Assembly: GCA_903643075.1 (NCBI GenBank)
Contig: CAHJWT010000001.1
Coordinates: forward strand, 1 to 41,699
Direction: 5' to 3'
DNA length: 41,699 nt
Source: Sphingomonadaceae bacterium
Lineage (GTDB): Bacteria; Pseudomonadota; Alphaproteobacteria; Sphingomonadales; Sphingomonadaceae
In this document: piece after piece, positions 8,067-15,270 of the stretch
How the letters are laid out: every line of letters begins with the position of its first letter
How positions within the stretch are numbered: position 1 is the stretch's first letter
Translations under genes and position numbers: made by a program
The notes under the pieces: generated by a model
What the model was told of the DNA's origin: nothing
The model's database searches: none
The model's input: only the letters and a program-made list of their open reading frames with translations

Positions 8067-8729
8067 TCAATCGGCCAGCTGTGCCTCCCGCCGCAATGCC
8101 TCCGCATCGCAAATCTCGACACCGCGTGACCCGATGCCGACCCATCCCGCAGCCCGCCACGTCGACAGCCTGCGGTTGACGCTTTCGCGCGTCGTGCCGA
8201 TGATCCGGGCCAGGTCGGACTGGCTGCGCGTCTCGCGCCGGCCGCCGGCGAGAAGCAGGCGCGCGAGGCGCACCCCCGTGTCCGCGGCCGATGTTTCAAG
8301 CAGCCCGTTGGTCGACCGCAGGCGCTGGGCGAGCTGCGTCAGCAGGCCGAGCGCCGCCTCCGGCTCGGCGACCAGCGCGGCCCGCACCGCCTCACCGCCC
8401 AGGCGCAGCAGCACGCTCGTCCGCGTCGCCGTCACGTCGGCGCTGCGGCTGCCGCGGTCGAGAACGGCCATATCGCCGATGATCGCGCCGGGCTGGAGCC
8501 GGGCCAGCCACGTCTCGCCTCCGTCGGCGCGGCTCAGCCCGATCTCGAGCTCGCCGCTCAGCAGCAGATAGGCGGCGTCGCCGGCATCGCCGGCCGAAAA
8601 CAGCCGCGTACCGTGCGGCCGGCTCACCATGGTTCCCGTCGCCGCAAGGGTGCCACGTGCTCCCGCCGACAGGGCGCCGAAAACCGGGCTGCGGCCAAGC
8701 TGCTCCGTCCAGGTTTCGATGGTGCTCAC
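8067..8729 (-). CDS. Crp/Fnr-family transcription regulator, CRP-like
   Basis: The GTG at 8729 gives a 220-residue protein with GAGG upstream; a longer in-frame start at 8804 adds only a Pro/Arg-rich stretch. Residues 15-120 form a cyclic-nucleotide-binding domain with the phosphate cassette IGDMAVLDRGSRSADV. R95-S96-A97 match the cAMP-contacting Arg-Ser-Ala of E. coli CRP, and D86 replaces the usual Glu. No Fnr-type Cys cluster is seen. The C-terminal helix-turn-helix has recognition helix TTRESVNRR, in which R181, E182 and R186 occupy the places of CRP R180, E181 and R185 that read the TGTGA half-site. Perfect TGTGA-N6-TCACA sites occur before both UrcA genes in this window. It lies between the catalase group and UrcA copy 2, on the same strand. 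Confidence 0.85.
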   Translation of the reverse strand: MSTIETWTEQLGRSPVFGALSAGARGTLAATGTMVSRPHGTRLFSAGDAGDAAYLLLSGELEIGLSRADGGETWLARLQPGAIIGDMAVLDRGSRSADVTATRTSVLLRLGGEAVRAALVAEPEAALGLLTQLAQRLRSTNGLLETSAADTGVRLARLLLAGGRRETRSQSDLARIIGTTRESVNRRLSTWRAAGWVGIGSRGVEICDAEALRREAQLAD

Positions 8730-8807
8730 GGCTCGTTGCGCCTCGCCCGGCTTACCGCGGCGATCATGCCATAGCGGCGGTGGCGGCGACAACCGCAGGC
8801 GCACCGA

Positions 8808-8837
8808 CAGCGGGGTGGACGATGATCCACCCCGCTG
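8808..8837 (-). terminator. Hairpin downstream of the second UrcA gene
   Basis: CAGCGGGGTGGA and TCCACCCCGCTG form a perfect 12-bp stem around a six-base loop, about 21 bases past the stop of UrcA copy 2. A U-tract is missing. It separates that gene from the Crp-family gene downstream. Confidence 0.6.
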
Positions 8838-8858
8838 CCGTTCGTCGTGCGACGTGGT

Positions 8859-9143
8859 TCAGCGCGAGGCAAACTGCGGCGCCCGCTCGGGAACCCGGGT
8901 CATCGCGTCGGCGACCGCGCCGAGGACGCACTGGGCATAAGCGACGCGCATCTCGAGGTCCGTGCCGCCGGTGCCGCAGACGATCTTGGCGGCGCGCTCG
9001 ATGCGGCTCTTCAGCGTCTGCTGGCCGGCCGCGCCACCGAGGTTGAGGTCGGCGTACCGCACCGTCATCGTCGGCGAGGTTTGAGCCTGAACCGCGGGAG
9101 CGACGAGCGCGGCGGCGACGGCGGCGAGGATGAAAGTCTTCAT
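8859..9143 (-). CDS. UrcA-family periplasmic protein (copy 2)
   Basis: This 94-residue secreted protein starts MKTFILAAVAAALVAPAVQA, a signal peptide with a cut after QA. The mature part has VRYADLNLGGAAGQQTLKSR, two Cys (IVCGTG and AQCVLGAV) suited to a disulfide, and ends PQFASR. The ATG at 9143 is chosen because AGGGA lies upstream and the signal peptide follows directly; a longer frame back to 9347 has no such signal. It is a paralogue of the protein at 909-1199, with the same control region and a hairpin after each copy. The function of the UrcA family is not known; the name comes from uranium-induced expression in Caulobacter. Confidence 0.87.
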   Translation of the reverse strand: MKTFILAAVAAALVAPAVQAQTSPTMTVRYADLNLGGAAGQQTLKSRIERAAKIVCGTGGTDLEMRVAYAQCVLGAVADAMTRVPERAPQFASR

Positions 9144-9198
9144 GGCGGCTGTTCCCTTGGTGTCGACGGCCGGACAATTCCGCGCCGCGATATCCGTC

Positions 9199-9240
9199 TG
9201 ATAAGGGCAGGCCGCCGCGGCGGCTGTGACGCACGTCACA
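9199..9240 (-). promoter_or_regulatory. CRP-type operator and candidate promoter of UrcA copy 2
   Basis: TGTGACGCACGTCACA at 9225-9240 is a perfect TGTGA-N6-TCACA palindrome 81 bp before the ATG. A TTATCA -10-like hexamer on the minus strand at 9204-9199 would put the palindrome near -41. The flanks GGC before and GAT after are shared with the site at 1280-1295, which supports common control of both UrcA genes. Confidence 0.65.
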
Positions 9241-9552
9241 TGATCGTAGGTGTAAAAACGTAAGGCCGCCGACCACCCGCTGCCGCATTTCTTCCCACGA
9301 TCTGCTGCACCTCTGTCGATAAATCTCATGACTTCGCCTGCGATCAAGACAGTTGGCCAAACTGCTGTCCGTATCGCTGGACACGGTCGAACCGCACGAG
9401 CAATTCGAGGTCACCGGCCTCAGCCGGGCATTGCACGACGTTGTCGAACGATTGCCTCTCATCAATAACACTGCGGCTCGATTGCGAACGACGGGCTCTT
9501 GATAGGCAACCGTCGCGACGCTTAGACGTTTAGTGGTGAGGGGAGCACCTTC
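9241..9552. other. Intergenic stretch without a convincing gene
   Basis: Nothing certain is encoded here. One + strand frame, 9353-9502, reads LAKLLSVSLDTVEPHEQFEV then TGLSRALHDVVERLPLI and stops. It resembles the start of a polyketide-synthase acyl-carrier domain but lacks the GxDS phosphopantetheine site and has no start codon, so it is at best a remnant. The promoter of the gene at 9553 must lie near the right end. Confidence 0.3.
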
Positions 9553-10248
9553 ATGAGCGGAGCGGACAGCTGGCGGAGCGAACGTTCGGCGCAACTGGCG
9601 GGGACGCCGTTCGCCCGGCCAACGGCGATCGATCCGCTCGCGGTAACAGTGCCGATGATGGCGGCGTCAAAAGCCGCGCCGATGCCGGCCCGGCCCGGAG
9701 GTCGTCAGAATCGCCTGACTTGGTGGATCGTCGGGATCGTGGCCGCCGGTACGGTGATCGTCGCGCTGCTGGCTCGCGCCGGGCACCGGCCACCGACTTC
9801 TCAACCAGTCGTCGTCACCGCCCCGGCCAAAGTCGCAACGCCGCCTTTGGCCATGGTCGCGCCGCCGGTGGTTGCCGCCCCGCCGGCGATTGCCGCCCCG
9901 CGGGCAGACCCGGTCGCGACGCCATCGGTCGTTGCCGCTCCGCCGCACACACCGCCGACGACGCGCGCCATTGTGGCACCGCGGATACATCAATCGTCCG
10001 CGCGGACGGTTCGGCACCGTAACACCGTGACGACCCGGCATGCCGGACCTTCGTCGCGGGCTGTCGGCGGCAAGAGCCGAACAGCCCCAGCCAAGGTGGA
10101 AGAACGGATTGGCGCAATCTTGACAGCACCGGTGACTGCGACGCGACGGCCGTTACCGGTCTGCCAGCCACAGGTCTATGCCCGCGCACCGCGCCCATGC
10201 CGGCCATCGCACACGCGCATCGTCCGCAAGCCGTTTTTCTCGAAGTGA
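9553..10248 (+). CDS. Pro/Ala-rich single-pass membrane protein, function unknown
   Basis: I do not recognise a family. The ATG at 9553 is preceded by GAGGGGAGC, a strong ribosome-binding site, which supports a real gene. The 231-residue product has a cytoplasmic N-terminus of about 53 residues, one membrane helix near residues 55-75 (WWIVGIVAAGTVIVALLARA), then a low-complexity region rich in Pro, Ala and Val with several APP repeats, and a basic C-terminus with two Cys (PVCQPQ and RPCRPS). The layout suggests a periplasmic tether or spacer. It converges on pppA, the last gene of the T6SS cluster, with 56 bases between them. A link to secretion is possible but not shown by the sequence. Confidence 0.6.
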   Translation: MSGADSWRSERSAQLAGTPFARPTAIDPLAVTVPMMAASKAAPMPARPGGRQNRLTWWIVGIVAAGTVIVALLARAGHRPPTSQPVVVTAPAKVATPPLAMVAPPVVAAPPAIAAPRADPVATPSVVAAPPHTPPTTRAIVAPRIHQSSARTVRHRNTVTTRHAGPSSRAVGGKSRTAPAKVEERIGAILTAPVTATRRPLPVCQPQVYARAPRPCRPSHTRIVRKPFFSK

Positions 10249-10304
10249 GCCGCTAGCGGCTGGCGGGACGGCGAAAGTTCCTGTCACAATCCGCCGCCGG
10301 GTGG

Positions 10305-11075
10305 CTAACGCGATTGCAGGGCAGGATCGACGGTAATGTCGGCGTCGGCCGTGGCGTGGACGATGACCGCGGTGACATTGTCCTTCGCCCCGCGTGCGAG
10401 CGACAGCGCGATCAGGGCGTCGGCCGCCGCTCGCGGTGGGCGGCTGCGGACGAGATCGGCGATCTCGTCGTCGGCGACGGTATTGGTCAGGCCGTCCGAG
10501 CAGAGCAGGAAGATGTCGCCCGGCGCGATCGGTCCCTGATGCAGGTCGAGCGCGAGGCGGTCGTTGACGCCGACGGCACGAGTGATGATGTTCGACTTGC
10601 CGAACGCGGGCGCGTCGCGCCGCGACAAGGCACCCGAATCGAGCATTTCCTGGACCATCGAATGGTCGCGCGTGATCTGCTCGAAGGCTGCGGCACGGAG
10701 GAGATAGAGGCGGCTGTCGCCGGCCCAGAGGCAGGCGTAATGACCGGCATAGGCGATCAGCACGACGATGGTCGAGCCGATCACCGTGCCGGGACTGGCG
10801 ATCGCGGCATGGGCGACGAGCGTCCGGTTGACCCGCTCGACCGCGCCATGGACATCGTCGAGAAAGGCGTAGCCCGAATCGGGCGGTCCGATCGCGCCGA
10901 GCGCGTCGGCGAGCATGCCCGAGGCCACTTCGCCGGCCTGATGCCCGCCCATGCCGTCGGCGACGGCCCATAGGCCGATCTCGGGACGGTCGACGAAGCG
11001 GTCCTCGTTGAGCGCGCGCACCTTGCCGACGTCGGTCAGCGCCGCGCTGTCGAAGCGGACTGACCGCCCGGTCAT
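10305..11075 (-). CDS. pppA: PP2C-family Ser/Thr phosphatase of the T6SS (PppA)
   Basis: The 256-residue protein has the PP2C metal-binding motifs in order: LNEDRF near residue 23, WAVADGMGGHQAGEVAS near 36-52, GSTIVV, WAGDSRLYLLR, ITRDHSMVQEML, LLCSDGLTNTV and AKDNVTAVIV. These supply the Asp that hold the Mn/Mg ions. In T6SS clusters PppA removes phosphate from threonines modified by the PpkA-type kinase and so switches secretion off. Here a transmembrane kinase lies at the other end of the cluster and an FHA protein inside it. The ATG at 11075 overlaps the TGA of tagF by four bases (ATGA). This is the last gene of the T6SS run. Confidence 0.93.
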   Translation of the reverse strand: MTGRSVRFDSAALTDVGKVRALNEDRFVDRPEIGLWAVADGMGGHQAGEVASGMLADALGAIGPPDSGYAFLDDVHGAVERVNRTLVAHAAIASPGTVIGSTIVVLIAYAGHYACLWAGDSRLYLLRAAAFEQITRDHSMVQEMLDSGALSRRDAPAFGKSNIITRAVGVNDRLALDLHQGPIAPGDIFLLCSDGLTNTVADDEIADLVRSRPPRAAADALIALSLARGAKDNVTAVIVHATADADITVDPALQSR

Positions 11076-11665
11076 CGCGCCGTCTCGTCGGCCGACACCA
11101 GTCGATCGAACGCGTCGCCGGCAACAAGGCCGGCACTGCGCACCGCGGTCCGCTCGCCGCCGTGCAGCGACGGCCGCCACGTCGCCGTCGCCGGCTCGGG
11201 CATGGGCCGGACGGCGAAGGGTACGGCCGGGGTCAGGGTGGCGGCGCTGGCGCGGTCGGCGGCCTCGAGGGCCGCCTGGGTGGCATCGGCGGTCCAATAC
11301 CTGGCCCGTGCCGCCGTCAGCAGGGCTTCGGCCCGCGCACACCAATCGTCCCACGCGTCGGGCAACGGCTCGGGCAAGTCGATCGCCGCGTGCGGCGACA
11401 GCCGGACCGCGACGGCGACGTAGTCGCGGCCGACGCTGTCGCCGCTCGGTATCATCGCACCGAGCGCAAGCTGGCCATCGGCCAGCGCCGTCGACGCGAA
11501 GCGTAGCGGGGGTAGCGCGCGCATTGCCGCCGCCGGATCGGATGCCCGGCCGAACTCGCGCTGCAACCACGCGTCGAGCGTCGCCGCCACTGCCGGCGCC
11601 AACCCGCGGCGGACGAAATCGCCGTGCGCCGGAAGCTTGCCGACGAAGCCGACCGCTGTGCTCAC
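11072..11665 (-). CDS. tagF: T6SS-associated protein TagF
   Basis: The 197-residue product begins STAVGFVGKLPAHGDFVRRG, the hallmark N-terminus of the TagF/ImpM family (GxxGKLPxxGDFv.RgL). A GDSVGRDY segment near residue 70 and WDDWCARAEALL near 110 also fit. TagF acts as a post-translational repressor of T6SS in other bacteria, partly by holding the FHA protein. The GTG start at 11665 overlaps the stop of tssM as GTGA, and the gene's own stop overlaps the pppA start. In Pseudomonas aeruginosa and Agrobacterium TagF works beside the kinase/phosphatase pathway, all parts of which are encoded here. Confidence 0.9.
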   Translation of the reverse strand: MSTAVGFVGKLPAHGDFVRRGLAPAVAATLDAWLQREFGRASDPAAAMRALPPLRFASTALADGQLALGAMIPSGDSVGRDYVAVAVRLSPHAAIDLPEPLPDAWDDWCARAEALLTAARARYWTADATQAALEAADRASAATLTPAVPFAVRPMPEPATATWRPSLHGGERTAVRSAGLVAGDAFDRLVSADETAR

Positions 11666-14600
11666 AGCTTCACCGGACACTGAAACTTGGCCATGTCGAC
11701 GATGAACGGATTGTGGTCGATCGCCAGCTTGAGCTTGGCGTGGAGCGTGCCGTCGTCGATCGCCAGCGTCACGCCGTTCGGTGTGGCACTGCGCCCGCCG
11801 ATATCGTGCATCATGGCGACCAAGCCCCAGTCGCCGGGCCACGTCCGTGGTGGCGCCGGGGTCGGTGGCGCGGGAATCCGCTGGAAGCCGATTGATGCGG
11901 CCGGCGCGTTGCCGGGCCAGTGCAGTTCGACCGCGCGCGCGTCGCCTGCCCCGAACGTCGCCGGCAGGCCACCGACGGTCAAGGTGACCGACTGCGCACC
12001 CGTCAGTTGGGTCAGGTTGGCGGTGATGCGGATGTTGGGCTTGAGGTCGCCGGGGCGGAAGTAGGCGGCGGTGATTTTCGCGGCGTCCTGCAGCCGGTCG
12101 ACCGCCTTGGCATCGAGACCGATCGCCTTCCCCGCCGGGCTCGGCACCCAGTGCGCGCTGCTGGTATCGATCTGTCCCGCGAGCGTCGTCTTCTGGAAGG
12201 TGTCGATCAGCCCCGAAGGGCGGAACAGACGGCTGAAGTCGTCGATCGACACCTGCCTGAGCGGGCTGTTCGCGAACGGGTAGCCGCCCTTCACGATGGT
12301 CTGGCATTCGGGCAGCAACTCGGCTCCATACTGGCTCCGGACGGCTTCGCCCGCGGCATGATTTAGCTGCGTCGCCGAGGCCTTGACGAAGCCGGAGAAC
12401 AGCGCGCCGGCCTGCGGCGGCAGCGTCGACGTGACCGTGCCGAGCTTGGCCGTCGCCCCCATCGCCGCCGCCGCGCTCTGCTGCTGGAGCACCGGGCTAC
12501 CCATGTCGTGAGCCGCCGCCGCTGCGCCGCCGGTCGACCCGACATCGCCGAGCGCGGTGAGCGCCTGATCGAGCGGACCGGCCCCGCCGGCCGGGATCAT
12601 CTCGCGCAACCACGCGAAATGAGCGATGACCTCGTCAAGCGGACCCGGCGGGCCGGCTGGCTGCTGACCCATCTGGCTCTGCACCGACGTGGCCAGCGAC
12701 GCGCCGCGATAGATGCTTCGCGAGAACAGCCCGGCGACATTGAGATAGCCGCGCGTCGCCGACCCCTGCTTGAACGACGGCGGGGTCAGGTCGGTCTCGC
12801 TCGCCAGCGTATTGAACAGCGCGCGCACCGGCGATGGTGGCCGCGTCGCCAGTTCGATCCGGTCGCGGATCGGGCGTTCCCCGCTGACCGTGATGTCGTC
12901 GATCAGATTGTCCCAGCGGTTGGTGTAATCGGCGAGGTAGGCGGTCAGTAACGCATCCTTGATCCGGCCGACCCCGGCGGAGCCCGAGGGTCGCTCGCCG
13001 GTGACCCAGCCCTCGTCGGCCGACTGTGCGGCATAGCGGCCGACCGTCGGCACGACCACGGGGATGAAGTTGGCATGGCGATACATGCCCGGCACGCCCG
13101 ACGACAGTGGGGTACCCGACCGGCGGACGAACAGCCGCGAGTTGGCCAGACCGGGCACGTCGGTCAGGGCGAAAGGCGCGAGGTCGCGAAGCCGCTGGTC
13201 GGCGAGCATGCGGATATAAACGCGCTCGCCCGGTCCGAGGGTGCCGATCCGCGAACGCGCATCGGCGATCAATGTCGCGTTGAGCGGCGGCGGTGCCATC
13301 GGATTGGTCAGCAGCGTGGTGAGGTGCGCGCGCAACGCTGTCTTCACGTCGTCCTGCGCCGCTGCCGGATAGGCGTCGGCCCAACGGTCGACGAAGTAGG
13401 AATCGATCGCCGACCGCTCGAGCGGGGCGCCTGGCGCGCGGCCGAGCATGAGGTAGACGCGTAGTAGATTGTAGATCGCGGGGCGGGTATCGGCGGCGCG
13501 GCTGCCCGATCCCGCCGGGGGGTCGGCGGCAGCATCGAGCTTGGTCAGCTGCGCTTCGAGAGTGAGGAGCAGCCGCGGGAGGAACTGACGGTTGAGCAGG
13601 TTGACGTACGTCCCGTCGACTTCGGTGCGCAGCGCCGTCTCGCGCCCGATGCCCCAGCCAAATCCCGGCGAACGATCGTCCGGCGCGGCGGTCGACGCGA
13701 ACGGCAGGGCGCGGGCCTGGTTGAGCACCGCGAGCGGCTTCTGTGGATCGTCGTCGTCGACCGGCCCGCGGCCAAGACTGTCGGCGTCGCGGCGCAGTGT
13801 TTCGGCGCGCTGCTCGAGCCGGGTGATCAGCGCAGTGTTGCGCAGGTAGGCCAGCGTCCACAACGCGGTCAGCGCGACCGCTGCCGTCGCCGCGGTGCCG
13901 AGGACGGCGAGGCGGATGGACCGTCGGCGACGCTCGGCCTTGACGTCGCGGCCGGCGATCGCCGCCTCGGGAAACACGACGCGAGCGAGGAGGTCGTGGA
14001 GGAAATAGCTGCGCCCGCGCGTTTCGCCGCCGGGTGTCGTGGCCAGTGTGACCCCGATCCTCGCCGATAGGGCGGCAAGCAGCCGGTCGATCGGCCGGCC
14101 AAGTTGTGTCGCCGAAGACAGGTAGAAGCCGCGAACCAGCGGCGTGGGCTCGAACTTCGTTTCGCGAGCGATGATACGGAGCATCGCCACAAGCGGTTCG
14201 CGCAGTGTCGCGACCTGTTGTGGAAAGCCGAAGACCAGCCCGCGCCGCGCCATGTCGGGCTCGCCTTGGATCCGCAACAGCAGCCGCTCGTCGAGCCGGG
14301 CGATCAGCCCGTCGAACAGCCGGCCGGCGGCGGTATCGTCGACGGGGCTCTGGTTGCGGCCGGTGGCGAGATCGAAGGGGAAGGTTCCACCCCACACCTG
14401 CTCACGCTCCGATTGCGGCAGGTCGTCGAAGAACTCGTTGAACCCGGCCAGCAGATCGAGTTTGGTCAGGACGACATAGACCGGCACCTGGGTAGCAAAG
14501 CGGCTCTGCACCTCGTTGAGGCGTTGGCGGATCGCCCGGCCATGGGCCAACGCTGCCGCCTCGTCGGCCCCGATCAGCTCGGTCGTCGAAATGGCGACGA

Positions 14601-15270
14601 GGATGCCGGTGACCGGTTGGCGCGGCCGGTGCCGCTTGAGCAGGTCGAGCAGCGCCTCCCACGCCTTGGCATCGACCGCCGCATCGCTGTCCTGCGTCGT
14701 GTAGCGGCCGGCGGTATCGATCAGCACCGCCTTGTCGGTGAACCACCACTCGATCGTCCGCGTGCCGCCGATGCCGCGTACCGGCCCATCGCCGAGCGAC
14801 TGCGCAACCGGAAAATCGAGCCCGGCGTGTTGAAGCGCCGTGGTCTTGCCCGCACCCGGCGGGCCAATGATCAGATACCACGGCAGTTCGTAGATGAACG
14901 CTTTGGACTTGCCGATGCGCGTGGTCCTCATCAGCGCCAGCGCCTGCGCCGCGCGCTCGTTCATCGCGGCGGCGTCCTCGTCCGCGTCGCGGGCGGGCGG
15001 AGCCGCCGGAACGCCGGCCAAGTCATCGACCATCGCCCGGTTGCGCCGCGCCGTCCGCCAGCGACGGAAGCCCCATGCGCCGCCGGCGACGGCAATCAGC
15101 ACGAGGATGACGATCGCCCGCGTCAGCGGCCGGCCGAGGGGAACATGGCCGGCGATCGCCACCAGCGGCCCGACGAACCAGATCAGCAGCGCGACGGCGA
15201 CGAGGCCGAGCGCGATCAGCAGCCAGCGCGGCGGCCGCCGGGCGACGGCGTGGCGGATGCGGTACCACAT
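11662..15270 (-). CDS. tssM: T6SS membrane core protein TssM (IcmF family)
   Basis: This 1202-residue inner-membrane protein has two N-terminal helices (about residues 18-36 and 48-68), a cytoplasmic NTPase domain with Walker A GPPGAGKTT near 136 and Walker B AVLIDTAGRY near 180, and a third helix near 440-460. A long periplasmic region follows, including the IcmF-related domain and an all-beta C-terminus ending KFQCPVKL. TssM joins TssL in the membrane complex that anchors the baseplate. The P-loop is intact, so ATP binding or hydrolysis is likely kept. Its ATG shares one base with the tssL stop (TGATG), and its stop overlaps the tagF start. Confidence 0.96.
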   Translation of the reverse strand: MWYRIRHAVARRPPRWLLIALGLVAVALLIWFVGPLVAIAGHVPLGRPLTRAIVILVLIAVAGGAWGFRRWRTARRNRAMVDDLAGVPAAPPARDADEDAAAMNERAAQALALMRTTRIGKSKAFIYELPWYLIIGPPGAGKTTALQHAGLDFPVAQSLGDGPVRGIGGTRTIEWWFTDKAVLIDTAGRYTTQDSDAAVDAKAWEALLDLLKRHRPRQPVTGILVAISTTELIGADEAAALAHGRAIRQRLNEVQSRFATQVPVYVVLTKLDLLAGFNEFFDDLPQSEREQVWGGTFPFDLATGRNQSPVDDTAAGRLFDGLIARLDERLLLRIQGEPDMARRGLVFGFPQQVATLREPLVAMLRIIARETKFEPTPLVRGFYLSSATQLGRPIDRLLAALSARIGVTLATTPGGETRGRSYFLHDLLARVVFPEAAIAGRDVKAERRRRSIRLAVLGTAATAAVALTALWTLAYLRNTALITRLEQRAETLRRDADSLGRGPVDDDDPQKPLAVLNQARALPFASTAAPDDRSPGFGWGIGRETALRTEVDGTYVNLLNRQFLPRLLLTLEAQLTKLDAAADPPAGSGSRAADTRPAIYNLLRVYLMLGRAPGAPLERSAIDSYFVDRWADAYPAAAQDDVKTALRAHLTTLLTNPMAPPPLNATLIADARSRIGTLGPGERVYIRMLADQRLRDLAPFALTDVPGLANSRLFVRRSGTPLSSGVPGMYRHANFIPVVVPTVGRYAAQSADEGWVTGERPSGSAGVGRIKDALLTAYLADYTNRWDNLIDDITVSGERPIRDRIELATRPPSPVRALFNTLASETDLTPPSFKQGSATRGYLNVAGLFSRSIYRGASLATSVQSQMGQQPAGPPGPLDEVIAHFAWLREMIPAGGAGPLDQALTALGDVGSTGGAAAAAHDMGSPVLQQQSAAAAMGATAKLGTVTSTLPPQAGALFSGFVKASATQLNHAAGEAVRSQYGAELLPECQTIVKGGYPFANSPLRQVSIDDFSRLFRPSGLIDTFQKTTLAGQIDTSSAHWVPSPAGKAIGLDAKAVDRLQDAAKITAAYFRPGDLKPNIRITANLTQLTGAQSVTLTVGGLPATFGAGDARAVELHWPGNAPAASIGFQRIPAPPTPAPPRTWPGDWGLVAMMHDIGGRSATPNGVTLAIDDGTLHAKLKLAIDHNPFIVDMAKFQCPVKL

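Noticed and set aside
10248-10261. The perfect 14-base palindrome AGCCGCTAGCGGCT between two convergent genes
   Set aside because: It has no loop and no T-tract, and one short palindrome in GC-rich DNA is weak evidence for a terminator or operator.
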